DNA from: Mycolicibacterium sp. HK-90
Lineage (GTDB): Bacteria; Actinomycetota; Actinomycetes; Mycobacteriales; Mycobacteriaceae
DNA length: 64,000 nt
Direction: 5' to 3'
Assembly: GCF_030486405.1 (NCBI RefSeq)
Contig: NZ_CP129613.1
Coordinates: 124,001-188,000 of the forward strand
Shown here: positions 18,646-26,696 of the stretch, one piece after another
Layout of the letters: each line of letters starts with the position of its first letter
How positions within the stretch are numbered: position 1 is the first letter of the stretch
Program-made: the position numbers and the translations under genes
The notes under the pieces: model-generated
The model's database searches: none
What the model was told of the DNA's origin: nothing
Seen by the model: the letters and a program-made list of their open reading frames with translations, nothing else

Positions 18646-19414
18646 TGCCTCGGGCGGGCTGAGGATCAAGGACGTCGCGCACCGCTACGGGCGCGGTTCG
18701 GATGAGGTCACCGCCCTGGGTCCGGTGGACCTCGACGTCGCACCGGGATCGTTCGTCGTACTGGTGGGGGCATCGGGATGCGGCAAGAGCACGTTGCTGC
18801 GCCTGATCGCCGGGTTCGAGACGCCGTCGGAGGGCCGCGTCGAGGTATCCGGTGCGCGTCCGACGCCCGGGGTCAGCTCGGGGGTGGTGTTCCAGCAGCC
18901 GCGGCTGTTTCCGTGGCGCACGGTCGGCGGCAACGTGGATCTGGCGCTCAAGTACGCCAAGGTGCCGCGCGACTTGCGGTCGGCGCGCCGGGAGGAGCTG
19001 TTGGAGCGGGTCGGGCTGGAAGGCATTGCCACGCGCAAGATCTGGGAGATCAGCGGCGGGCAGCAGCAGCGGGTCGCGATCGCGCGGGCACTGGCGGCCG
19101 AGACGCCGCTGTTCCTGCTCGACGAACCGTTCGCGGCGCTGGACGCGCTGACCCGCGAGCGGTTGCAGGAGGACGTCCGGCAGGTGAGCGCAGAGTCCGG
19201 TCGCACAACGGTTTTCGTCACCCACAGCGCCGATGAGGCCGCGTTCCTGGGATCACGGATAGTGGTGTTGACCCGACGGCCGGGAAAGGTCGCGTTGGAC
19301 CTGCCGGTCGATCTGCCGCGCACCGGCGTCGACCCACACGAGCTGCGGCGCTCCCCGGAGTACCTCAAGCTGCGGACTGAGGTGAGTGAGGCGGTGAAGC
19401 TCGCCGCGGCGTAG
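18626..19414 (+). CDS. ABC transporter ATP-binding protein, sulfonate/taurine type
   Basis: A 262-residue ATPase with Walker A GASGCGKST, Q-loop VVFQQPRLFPWRTV, signature ISGGQQQR, Walker B LFLLDEPFAALD and H-loop VTHSADEA. It drives the importer formed with the two genes upstream. The ATG at 18626 lies 20 bp inside the binding-protein gene in another frame, giving tight coupling; a longer in-frame extension upstream is just a shadow of that gene. A hairpin at 19424-19484 closes the operon. Confidence 0.92.
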   Translation: MSSPSSDASGGLRIKDVAHRYGRGSDEVTALGPVDLDVAPGSFVVLVGASGCGKSTLLRLIAGFETPSEGRVEVSGARPTPGVSSGVVFQQPRLFPWRTVGGNVDLALKYAKVPRDLRSARREELLERVGLEGIATRKIWEISGGQQQRVAIARALAAETPLFLLDEPFAALDALTRERLQEDVRQVSAESGRTTVFVTHSADEAAFLGSRIVVLTRRPGKVALDLPVDLPRTGVDPHELRRSPEYLKLRTEVSEAVKLAAA

Positions 19415-19423
19415 CTCGTTCGT

Positions 19424-19484
19424 GCCGAGAGTGACGCCAGGGTCGTCGATCCTGACGGGCAACGACCTTGGCGTCAATTTCGGC
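19424..19484 (+). terminator. Terminator hairpin of the ABC-transporter operon
   Basis: TGACGCCAGGGTCGT (19432-19446) pairs with ACGACCTTGGCGTCA (19462-19476), with one G-U pair and a 15-nt loop. The outer GCCGAGA (19424-19430) pairs with TTTCGGC (19478-19484). It begins 10 bp after the ATPase stop and lies between convergent genes, so it may work in both directions. Confidence 0.7.
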
Positions 19485-19510
19485 GGAGCCGATCGATGGA
19501 ACGGGTCGTG

Positions 19511-20371
19511 TCAGGCGCGCCGCTGGAGGAAGTCGTCGATCAACGCGGCGACCTCGTCGAGATGCGTCTCCAGCAGGAAGTGCCCGCCGTCGAGCAGGTG
19601 GATCTCGGCGTCGACGGCGTCCTTGGCGAAGGCCCGCGCCCCGTCGGGACCGAAGATCGGATCACCTTCGCCCCACACGGCCAGCACGGGCACCGCGCCG
19701 GTGCGCAGGTATTCGTGCAGCGTCGGGTACAGCGGTGCGTTGGTGGCGTAGTCGCGGAACAGCTTGAGCTGCACCAGATCATTACCCGGGCGGGACACCA
19801 TGGTGGCGTCGTGCACCCAGGTGTCCGGGTTGACCAGGCTCTCGTCGGCGACGCCGGTCAGGTACTGCCATTTGATGCCGTCCACGCTCAGCGCGGTCCG
19901 CACTCCCGCCTCGGTTTCGGGGTTCTGCTCACGCTGGTAGGCCCACACGCCCGCCCAGAAGCTCTCGACGAAGCCTTCGTCATAGCCGTTGCCGTTCTGG
20001 CTGACGATCGCGGTGATCGCCTCCGGGTGCCGCAGTGCCAGCCGCCAGCCGATCGGGGCGCCGTAATCCTGGACGTAGATCGCGTAGCGGGACACTCCGA
20101 TCTGCGTGAGCAGTCCCTCGGTGAGGTCGGCGAGTGCGTCGAAGGTGTAGTCGAACTCGTCGGCTGCCGGTGCGTCGGAGTGTCCGTAGCCCAGGTGGTC
20201 GGGGGCGATGACGCGATAGCGCTCGGCCAGCCGCGGGATGAGGTCGCGGAACATGTACGAGCTCGTCGGGAAGCCGTGCAGCAGCACGATCACCGGGGCG
20301 TCCTCGGCTCCGGCCTCCCGGTAGAACAGCCGCCGGCCGTCGACGGTGGCGTAGCGATGATGAACGGTCAT
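19511..20371 (-). CDS. Haloalkane dehalogenase / epoxide hydrolase-like alpha/beta hydrolase
   Basis: A 286-residue alpha/beta hydrolase with HGFPTSSYMFRDL at the oxyanion loop and an aspartate nucleophile in YVQDYGAPIG instead of Ser. A late acid (GEGDPIFGP) and the catalytic His in GGHFLLE complete the site. Asp at the elbow is typical of haloalkane dehalogenases and epoxide hydrolases, so hydrolysis of a C-halogen or epoxide bond is likely; the natural substrate is unknown. AGGAGTTAGAA precedes the ATG at 20371. It is divergent from the CGNR remnant with a symmetrical control region. Confidence 0.87.
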   Translation of the reverse strand: MTVHHRYATVDGRRLFYREAGAEDAPVIVLLHGFPTSSYMFRDLIPRLAERYRVIAPDHLGYGHSDAPAADEFDYTFDALADLTEGLLTQIGVSRYAIYVQDYGAPIGWRLALRHPEAITAIVSQNGNGYDEGFVESFWAGVWAYQREQNPETEAGVRTALSVDGIKWQYLTGVADESLVNPDTWVHDATMVSRPGNDLVQLKLFRDYATNAPLYPTLHEYLRTGAVPVLAVWGEGDPIFGPDGARAFAKDAVDAEIHLLDGGHFLLETHLDEVAALIDDFLQRRA

Positions 20372-20461
20372 TTCTAACTCCTGTAACTAGTTTTAGTGGT
20401 TAGTGATATCTAACGCGGGACGGCCCTAACCTGTCAATAGTTGAATAGGAGTTAGAAATGA
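20368..20461. promoter_or_regulatory. Symmetrical divergent control region with TTAG/CTAA motifs
   Basis: A 15-bp perfect inverted repeat places the same ribosome-binding site and start codon on both genes: TCATTTCTAACTCCT (20368-20382) and AGGAGTTAGAAATGA (20447-20461). TTAG or CTAA occurs six times in the 94 bp, including GTTAG-tgatat-CTAAC at about 20398-20413. The region is notably AT-rich for this genome and probably holds operators for one regulator. Confidence 0.55.
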
Positions 20462-20817
20462 AGCTGTGCGAGGTAGAGCAACGCGACGAGATGCTGCTGC
20501 TCGACCTGTCAAACCACGCCGGTGGTGGACGGAGCGCATGGCCCTGCGCGCATGCGCGACCGCAGCCGGGTCGAACTGGGAACTGGGCCCCGCCGGTGCA
20601 GGACACAGGTGCGGTGGCCCGGGTGATCCTGGCGTGGGATGCGTTGCAGGCCACCGGCTCCGGGCGGTTACGCGCGTGCGCCAACCCGGACTGCCGGTTG
20701 TTCCTGATAGATCGCAGCAAGCCGAACACCGGACGCTGGTGTTCGATGGCTACCTGCGGAAATCGAATGAAGGCGCGCCGGCATCACCGGCGCGCAAGGA
20801 CTGGCGAACAGTCCTGA
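20458..20817 (+). pseudogene. CGNR zinc-finger regulator, internally deleted and frameshifted remnant
   Basis: The open frame codes for 119 residues, against about 190 for a normal ABATE-CGNR protein. The C-terminal half is intact: AVARVILAWDALQATGSGRL, then CANPDC, IDRSKPNTGRWCSMATCGNR and MKARRH, with the four zinc cysteines. The N-terminal ABATE domain is broken. It begins correctly (EMLLLDLSN), then the expected TPVVDG continues in the +2 frame and NWELG in the third frame, with roughly 60 residues missing between. Translation still reaches the zinc finger, so a short DNA-binding protein could be made. An assembly error is possible. The intact ribosome-binding site argues for recent decay. 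Confidence 0.6.
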
Positions 20818-20928
20818 TTACACCGGGGGATATGCCGGCGGCGGGTAGACGCCGCGCAGACCCCAGGCCAGCCACGGAAAGAAGAAGTCGCTCTCGTCGC
20901 TGACGTCGTAGTCCGGATTCGGATCCAT
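20818..20928 (-). CDS. Small conserved-looking protein (36 residues), Rv0157A-like position
   Basis: The reading frame starts MDPNPDYDVSDESDFFFPWL and continues AWGLRGVYPPPAYPPV before TAA at 20818-20820. It is acidic at the start, aromatic in the middle and proline-rich at the end, with no frame-shadow character. It sits next to the Rv0158-like TetR gene, where M. tuberculosis has the small gene Rv0157A, which supports it being real. It is too short for most gene finders; no function is known. Its stop codon directly abuts the convergent CGNR remnant. Confidence 0.6.
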   Translation of the reverse strand: MDPNPDYDVSDESDFFFPWLAWGLRGVYPPPAYPPV

Positions 20929-20993
20929 TCCCGCAGTCTAGACACACGAACGCAAGGGTGGAACAGCGTCGCAGGCGGAATTGCCTACACTCT

Positions 20994-21009
20994 TCAACCA
21001 TCTGGTTGA
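20994..21009. promoter_or_regulatory. Operator-like palindrome before the TetR gene
   Basis: TCAACCA-tc-TGGTTGA is a perfect 7-bp inverted repeat, 46 bp before the TetR start. A TANNNT element (TACACT, 20986-20991) directly precedes it, so a bound dimer would cover the transcription start. It is probably the autoregulatory site. Confidence 0.55.
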
Positions 21010-21055
21010 TTGATTTCCCGGGCAAGGTCCGGGCGATGCTGATAGTGAGTGTGTT

Positions 21056-21733
21056 ATGTCATCCGATGCAGAGAACGGCCGGGGCCGCGGAGGTCCGGCT
21101 GCCAACGGGACATCCCGCCGCGACGAGCTGCTGACCGTCGCGGCCAAGCTGTTCGCTGCCCGCGGCTACCACGGCACCCGGATGGACGACGTCGCCGAGG
21201 CGGTCGGCCTCAACAAGGCGACGGTCTACCACTACTACTCGAGCAAATCGCTGATCCTGTACGACATCTACAAGGGCACCGCGGACTTCACCGTCGAGGC
21301 ACTGCACGATGACCCGACGGCCTCGGCCCGGGAGACCATCTACAACTTCACCCGGCGCCTGATGGTCGGCATCGCCAACGATCTGGAGCGCGCCGCGGTG
21401 TACTTCCAGGAAGGTCCGTACATCGCGGAGTGGTTCACCGAGGAGCAGGTGGCCTACATCCGGCGCGCCGAGACCCAGGTGTACGAGCATGTCCGTGACG
21501 TGATCGACCGCGGCATCGCCAGCGGCGAGTTCTACGACTGCGATTCCCATGTCCTGGCGCTCGGCTACATCGGGATGACGCTCGGCTCGTACCGGTGGCT
21601 GCGCCCCCACGGAAGACGGACCGCGCAGGAGATCGCCGTGGAGTTCAGCACCGCGCTGCTGCGCGGGCTGATCCGGGACGAAACCGTGCGCAATGAATCC
21701 CCACTCGGCGTCGACGTCAACCAGACGTCCTAG
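21056..21733 (+). CDS. TetR/AcrR-family regulator, Rv0158-like
   Basis: A 225-residue regulator with a clear DNA-binding domain (RDELLTVAAKLFAARGYHGT, then MDDVAEAVGLNKATVYHYYSSK) and a ligand domain ending EIAVEFSTALLRGLIRDETVRN. The sequence and its place beside the small Rv0157A-like gene and pnt locus match Rv0158 of M. tuberculosis. The SDR gene follows by 11 bp and is probably co-transcribed, so the regulator may respond to a substrate of that enzyme. A palindrome at 20994-21009 is a likely self-operator. Confidence 0.92.
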   Translation: MSSDAENGRGRGGPAANGTSRRDELLTVAAKLFAARGYHGTRMDDVAEAVGLNKATVYHYYSSKSLILYDIYKGTADFTVEALHDDPTASARETIYNFTRRLMVGIANDLERAAVYFQEGPYIAEWFTEEQVAYIRRAETQVYEHVRDVIDRGIASGEFYDCDSHVLALGYIGMTLGSYRWLRPHGRRTAQEIAVEFSTALLRGLIRDETVRNESPLGVDVNQTS

Positions 21734-21744
21734 AACTCAGGCTG

Positions 21745-22524
21745 GTGACCGTGACTGATCTGTTCCGACTGGACGGCAAGGTTGCCGTCGTCACCGGAGG
21801 CGGCCGTGGCATCGGCCTGATGATGGCCCGGGGCCTGATGCAGGCGGGGGCATCCGTGTACCTCTCCGGCCGCAAGGAGGCCGAACTCAACGCGGCGGTG
21901 GACGCGCTGTCCCCGCTCGGACGGGTATCCGCCGTGCCTGCCGATCTCGGGACCGCCGAAGGTGTCGCGGCGCTCACCGCGGCCGTCACCGGACGTGAGG
22001 ACGCGATCCACGCACTGTTCAACAACGCCGGGGCGGCGTGGGGTGCGCCGTACGAGGAGTTCCCGGAGTCCGGGTTCGACAAGGTCTACAACGTCAATGT
22101 CAAAGGCGTGTTCCTGCTGACCCGCGCGCTCACGCCGCTGCTGAACGCCGGTGCCACCGAGGAGGATCCGGCCCGTGTGATCAACACCGGCAGCATCGAC
22201 GGGATCGTCGCGCCCGGCAAGGGGCGCGACAACTTCTCCTACAGCGCCAGCAAGGCCGCCGTGCACATGCTGACCAAACACCTCGCCGGCGAGCTCGCCC
22301 CGAAGATCCTCGTCAACGCGATCGCCCCGGGCCTGTTCGAATCCCGGATGACCAAGGAGATGCTGCGGGCCGGATCCGATGCCGTGGGTGCCGGCATGCC
22401 GCTGGGCCGCATCGGGCAGCCCGACGACATCGCCGGCATCTCGGTGTTCCTGGCCAGCCGGGCCAGTGCGTACATCACCGGAGCCGTCATCCCGGTCGAC
22501 GGTGGAGTGAGCACGATCAGCTGA
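21745..22524 (+). CDS. Short-chain dehydrogenase/reductase (SDR)
   Basis: A 259-residue classical SDR. Cofactor motif TGGGRGIG, NNAG, and the catalytic Ser of NTGSIDG with Tyr and Lys of YSASKAA are all present; the C-terminus FLASRASAYITGAVIPVDGG is typical of this class. It should oxidise or reduce an alcohol/ketone with NAD(P); substrate unknown. GTG codons at 21745 and 21751 are both possible starts. It is transcribed behind the TetR gene and overlaps the convergent DoxX gene by 8 bp. Confidence 0.93.
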   Translation: MTVTDLFRLDGKVAVVTGGGRGIGLMMARGLMQAGASVYLSGRKEAELNAAVDALSPLGRVSAVPADLGTAEGVAALTAAVTGREDAIHALFNNAGAAWGAPYEEFPESGFDKVYNVNVKGVFLLTRALTPLLNAGATEEDPARVINTGSIDGIVAPGKGRDNFSYSASKAAVHMLTKHLAGELAPKILVNAIAPGLFESRMTKEMLRAGSDAVGAGMPLGRIGQPDDIAGISVFLASRASAYITGAVIPVDGGVSTIS

Positions 22525-22897
22525 CGGGCAGGGTGAACCAGCCCCAGGCCAAGAAGGCGAACACGCCGAGATAGACGATGTCGCCGGCCATGTAGAGCCA
22601 CTCGCTGCGGCGGAATCTGGTCGTGGCCGCGCCGGCCATGAACAGGGCCAGGCCGCAGGCGGCCACCGGGGTCAGCACGGGTGCGACACCCACCGCGGCG
22701 GGTAGCACCAGGCCGATCGCACCGACCAGTTTGATCGTCCCGATCGCCTTGAGGTGACTGTCGCCGAAGTCGTCGACCCAATGCTGGGTCCGGCCCATCG
22801 ACCGGTACCGCTCCCGCGACAACACGAGCATGGTGGTCCCGCCGGCGGCATACGCCGCTCCGGCGACGATGGTGATGATCCAGAGGGTGATGTTCAT
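22517..22897 (-). CDS. DoxX-like membrane protein
   Basis: A 126-residue protein with four membrane helices and the DoxX-family pattern (HLKAIGTIKLVGAIGLVLPA). Relatives take part in thiol/redox stress complexes, but many have unknown roles. It is divergent from the ECF sigma-factor gene, 79 bp away; DoxX genes are often found next to such sigma factors and may belong to their regulon. Confidence 0.85.
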   Translation of the reverse strand: MNITLWIITIVAGAAYAAGGTTMLVLSRERYRSMGRTQHWVDDFGDSHLKAIGTIKLVGAIGLVLPAAVGVAPVLTPVAACGLALFMAGAATTRFRRSEWLYMAGDIVYLGVFAFLAWGWFTLPVS

Positions 22898-22976
22898 TCC
22901 TCGCTCCGTTCGTGGTTACGTCGAGCCCTGCCGACTCGTCACCCCTATGACGGATCCGTGCGAGGAGAGGTAACTG

Positions 22977-23861
22977 ATGACGCCCGAGGCATCACTGGCC
23001 GAGACATTCGAGCAACAACGCCCGCGGCTGCTCGCGGTGGCCCATCGCGTCCTCGGCTCCCGGGCAGACGCCGAGGACGCCGTCCAAGAAGCATGGCTGC
23101 GGCTGTCCCGTCAGGACGCGGACTCGATCGAGAACGTCGCCGGTTGGCTGACTACCGTCGTGGGCCGCATCTGTATCGACACGCTGCGATCGCGCAGCAG
23201 CCGCGCCGAATTGTTCCCGGGGGTCGACATTCCTGAACTCGTCGTCACCGAGGATGTCGACACCCCAGAGGACGCCGCGGTACTCGCGGACTCGGTCGGG
23301 CTGGCGCTGCTCGTCGTGCTGGGATCGCTGCGCCCGGACGAGCGCCTCGCGTTCGTCCTGCACGACATGTTCGCCGTGCCGTTCGCCGACATCGGGCAGA
23401 TCCTCGACAGGTCGAGCGACGCCGTCAAGATGATGGCCAGCCGGGCGCGCCGGAAGGTGCAGGACGTGCCGCCGCCCGCCGGGAGTCGCAGGCGGAAGCA
23501 GGAGCAGCGTGAGGTCGTCGACGCGTTCCTGGCCGCCGCACGCGACGGCGACTTCGACGCACTGCTGCGCGTGCTGGATCCCGACGTCACCTGGCAGCGG
23601 TACACGGCCACGGGCATGACCGTCGGGACCGGTTCGGACGCTGTCGTGGCTGCGGTGCGGCGCGGCCAGGGGACCCGCGTCCTGGCCCGGCGCGTGTCGG
23701 TGAACGGCGAGCCGGGGATCCTGGCGTGGGGGCCGACCGGGCGTCCTATCAGCGTGATGGCGTGCGTCGTCGACGGGGGCCGACTGGTCGGAATCGTGTC
23801 GATCGTCGATCCGAGACGGCTGGCCCGGATGTCACTGCCCGCGCCTCCTGCCGACGATTAA
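22977..23861 (+). CDS. ECF RNA polymerase sigma factor with SnoaL-like C-terminal extension (SigJ/ECF41-like)
   Basis: A 294-residue sigma factor. Region 2 spans about 10-75 (PRLLAVAHRVLGSRADAEDA, VQEAWLRL); region 4 about 110-160 (LRPDERLAFVLHDMFAVPFA, IGQILDRSSDAVKMMASRAR). A SnoaL/NTF2-like domain follows (about 178-285), as in ECF41 and ECF56 families, where this tail controls activity instead of an anti-sigma factor. The WLPEP linker typical of ECF41 is replaced by VPPPAG, so membership of ECF41 proper is uncertain. GGAGAGG precedes the ATG at 22977. Confidence 0.9.
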   Translation: MTPEASLAETFEQQRPRLLAVAHRVLGSRADAEDAVQEAWLRLSRQDADSIENVAGWLTTVVGRICIDTLRSRSSRAELFPGVDIPELVVTEDVDTPEDAAVLADSVGLALLVVLGSLRPDERLAFVLHDMFAVPFADIGQILDRSSDAVKMMASRARRKVQDVPPPAGSRRRKQEQREVVDAFLAAARDGDFDALLRVLDPDVTWQRYTATGMTVGTGSDAVVAAVRRGQGTRVLARRVSVNGEPGILAWGPTGRPISVMACVVDGGRLVGIVSIVDPRRLARMSLPAPPADD

Positions 23862-23870
23862 CCTGGCTTC

Positions 23871-25583
23871 ATGAAGTCGACGATCCTCTCCCGCCGAGAC
23901 CTGGATTTCCTGCTCTACGAGTGGCTGGACGTCGAAAAGCTCACGGCGCTCGACCGATTCACCGAGCACTCCCGCGAAACCTTCGACGGTGTGCTGGACC
24001 TGTGCGAGCAGCTCGCCACCCGCTACTTCGCACCGCACAACAAGCTCAGTGACGCCGGCGAACCGACGTTCGACGGGCAGACCGTCACGCTGATTCCCGA
24101 GGTGAAGGAGGCCTGGGACGCGTTCGCGGCGGCCGACCTGCTGGCGATGGGTTTCGACGACGAGCTCGGCGGTGCGCAATTGCCGGTCACCGTCGCGCAG
24201 GCCGCATTCGCCTGGATCGCCGCGGCCAACGTTTCCACCTCGGGCTATCTGATGCTGACCATCGCCAATGCCAACCTGCTGGCACATTTCGGCTCTCCAG
24301 AGCAGATCGAGACGTACGTCAAACCCATGTTGGCGGGCCGGTTCTCGGGCACCATGGCGCTGTCGGAGACGCAGGCCGGGTCGTCGCTGGCCGACATCAC
24401 CACCCGGGCCGAACCGCAATCCGACGGCACCTACCGGCTGTTCGGCTCGAAGATGTGGATCTCCGGGGCCGAGCATGAACTCACCGAGAACATCGTCAAC
24501 CTCGTGCTGGCGAAGATTCCGGGTGGGCCGGCGGGCACCAAGGGCATCTCACTGTTCATCGTGCCGAAGTACCTGGCCGACGGCACCCGCAACGGCGTCG
24601 CCATCTCCGGGCTGAATCACAAGATGGGGCAACGCGGTATCACCAACACGGTGCTGAACTTCGACGGCGCCGTCGGCTATCTGGTCGGGGAGCCTCACCG
24701 CGGCATCGTCTACATGTTCCACATGATGAACGAGGCGCGCCTGGGTGTCGGAATGGGCGCCGTCGCGCTCGGCTACACCGGCTACCTCAAGTCTCTGGAG
24801 TATGCGCGCGAGCGCCCCCAGGGCCGGCCGCTGGGTGTGAAAGATCCCTCGACGGCCCAGGTGCCCATCATCGAGCACGCGGACGTCAAGCGAATGCTGT
24901 TGGCGCAGAAGGCCTATGTCGAGGGCGGGCTGGCGCTGGCGCTCTACTGCGCGAAGCTGGTCGATACCGGCGATCAGGCGGTGCTCGACATTCTCACCCC
25001 CGTTGCGAAGAGTTGGCCGTCGCAGTGGTGCCTGGAGGCCAACAACCTGGCGATTCAGGTGCTCGGCGGCTACGGGTACACCCGCGAGTACGACGTCGAG
25101 CAGCATTACCGCGACAACCGGCTGAATCCGATCCATGAGGGCACGCACGGCATCCAGAGCCTGGATTTGTTGGGCCGCAAGGTGACCCAGAACGGTGGCG
25201 CGAGTCTCGCGGCACTGGGGGAGCGGGTCGCGGCGACGGTCTCGGCCGCGCGGGCGGGTGCGGCCCCGGAGCCGGCCGATCAGCTCGACACGGCCTGGCA
25301 GCGGCTGGCCGCGGTGACCGCGGCGATGTTCGCCTCCGGCGACGTCGAGGCCGCGATGGCCAACAGCGCGGTGTATCTCGAGGCTTTCGGACACATCGTG
25401 GTGGCGTGGATCTGGCTGGAGCAGGTGCTGGCCGCCGAGGGCCGGACCGGGGACTTCTATGACGGCAAACGGCAGGCCGCGCGGTACTTCTTCCACTACG
25501 AACTGCCCAAGACCGCACCGCAATTGGACCTGCTGGAGAGCCTGGACCGCACCACGCTGGAGATGCGCGACAACTGGTTCTAG
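23871..25583 (+). CDS. Acyl-CoA dehydrogenase, large form with C-terminal extension
   Basis: A 570-residue acyl-CoA dehydrogenase of the long subfamily (close to 600 residues): N-terminal domain to about 160, middle domain with MALSETQAGSSLADITTRAE, a C-terminal helical domain with the catalytic Glu in NPIHEGTHGIQ, and an extra terminal domain from about 450. It should oxidise a long or unusual acyl-CoA. TAACCT (23859-23864) lies 6 nt before the ATG, which points to a leaderless transcript starting at 23871 with its promoter inside the end of the sigma-factor gene. Its stop overlaps the convergent adhE1 by 4 bp. Confidence 0.93.
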   Translation: MKSTILSRRDLDFLLYEWLDVEKLTALDRFTEHSRETFDGVLDLCEQLATRYFAPHNKLSDAGEPTFDGQTVTLIPEVKEAWDAFAAADLLAMGFDDELGGAQLPVTVAQAAFAWIAAANVSTSGYLMLTIANANLLAHFGSPEQIETYVKPMLAGRFSGTMALSETQAGSSLADITTRAEPQSDGTYRLFGSKMWISGAEHELTENIVNLVLAKIPGGPAGTKGISLFIVPKYLADGTRNGVAISGLNHKMGQRGITNTVLNFDGAVGYLVGEPHRGIVYMFHMMNEARLGVGMGAVALGYTGYLKSLEYARERPQGRPLGVKDPSTAQVPIIEHADVKRMLLAQKAYVEGGLALALYCAKLVDTGDQAVLDILTPVAKSWPSQWCLEANNLAIQVLGGYGYTREYDVEQHYRDNRLNPIHEGTHGIQSLDLLGRKVTQNGGASLAALGERVAATVSAARAGAAPEPADQLDTAWQRLAAVTAAMFASGDVEAAMANSAVYLEAFGHIVVAWIWLEQVLAAEGRTGDFYDGKRQAARYFFHYELPKTAPQLDLLESLDRTTLEMRDNWF

Positions 25584-26671
25584 TCGAACTCGATGATCTG
25601 ACGCACCGCCCGCCCCTCGGCGAGCTCGTCCATGCCGGTGTTGATCTGGTCGAGCGTGATGGTGCCGGACACCAGGGATTCCACCGGCAGCTTCCCGCTC
25701 CGCCACAGTTCGACGAAACGCGGGATGTCGCGCGACGGCACGGCCGACCCCAGGTAGCTGCCGATCAACGACCGGCCCTCGGCCACGAAACCCAACGGCG
25801 ACACGGAGATTCGGGCGTCTGGTCGAGGTAGGCCAACGGTGATGGTGCGTCCACCCGGGCCGGTGAGCGCGATCGAGGTCTCCAGTGCGGCCGGGTGTCC
25901 CGCGGCCTCGATCACCACGTCGGCCTTGAGCCCGTCGGCCTGTTCGGGGGTGCAGGTCTCGTGCACGCCGAGCTCGCGGGCCTTGGCGAGTTTGTCGGGC
26001 AGCTGATCGACGCCGATGACGCGGACGTCGTCGTGGGCCAGTGCGGTCAGCGCCGCGGCCATCCCGACGCCACCCAGCCCGACGACCGCGACGGTCTGGC
26101 CCGGGCGCGGCATTCCCACGTTGAGCACCGCCCCACCGCCGGTGAGCACCGCACATCCCAGTAGGGACGCCACGACTGGGTCTACGTCCCGGGGCACCGG
26201 CACCACCGAACGCCGATCCACGACGGCATGAGTGGAGAATCCGGACACCCCGAGGTGATGGAACACCGGTTGGCCGTCGCGGGTCAGCCGGATGTCGCCG
26301 TTCATCAGCGTTCCCGCCCCGTTGGCGGCCGAGCCGGGTGCGCACGGCGTCAGCCCGTCGGTCGCACACGCCGAGCATTGCCCGCAGCGGGGCAGGAACG
26401 TCATGACCACCCGTTGGCCCACCGGTAGGTCACTGTCACCGGCCTCGACGATCCCGGCGGCCTCATGACCCAGCAGCATCGGGACCGGGCGCACCCGGTT
26501 GCCGTCCACCACGGACAGATCGGAATGACACAGCCCCGCGGCCTCGATGCGCACCAGCAGTTCGCCCGGCCCGGGCTCGGCCAGCTCGAGCTCACTCACC
26601 CGGATGGGGCGGGACTCGGCGTACGGGCGGGGGAGGCCGATGTGCTCGAGGACGGCGCCGCGGATCAACAT
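25580..26671 (-). CDS. adhE1: Zinc-containing alcohol dehydrogenase
   Basis: A 363-residue medium-chain dehydrogenase. Catalytic zinc region GLCHSDLSVVDGN and GHEAAG; structural zinc cysteines in RCGQCSACATDGLTPC; NAD-binding Rossmann fold with VVGLGGVGMAA. The sequence and its position before the thioesterase and SRPBCC genes match Rv0162c (adhE1). It probably oxidises an alcohol or a thiol-bound aldehyde; the physiological substrate is not known. It is divergent from the thioesterase gene, 25 bp away. Confidence 0.88.
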   Translation of the reverse strand: MLIRGAVLEHIGLPRPYAESRPIRVSELELAEPGPGELLVRIEAAGLCHSDLSVVDGNRVRPVPMLLGHEAAGIVEAGDSDLPVGQRVVMTFLPRCGQCSACATDGLTPCAPGSAANGAGTLMNGDIRLTRDGQPVFHHLGVSGFSTHAVVDRRSVVPVPRDVDPVVASLLGCAVLTGGGAVLNVGMPRPGQTVAVVGLGGVGMAAALTALAHDDVRVIGVDQLPDKLAKARELGVHETCTPEQADGLKADVVIEAAGHPAALETSIALTGPGGRTITVGLPRPDARISVSPLGFVAEGRSLIGSYLGSAVPSRDIPRFVELWRSGKLPVESLVSGTITLDQINTGMDELAEGRAVRQIIEFD

Positions 26672-26696
26672 GTCCTCAGCCTGTCAGACTTCCGGA

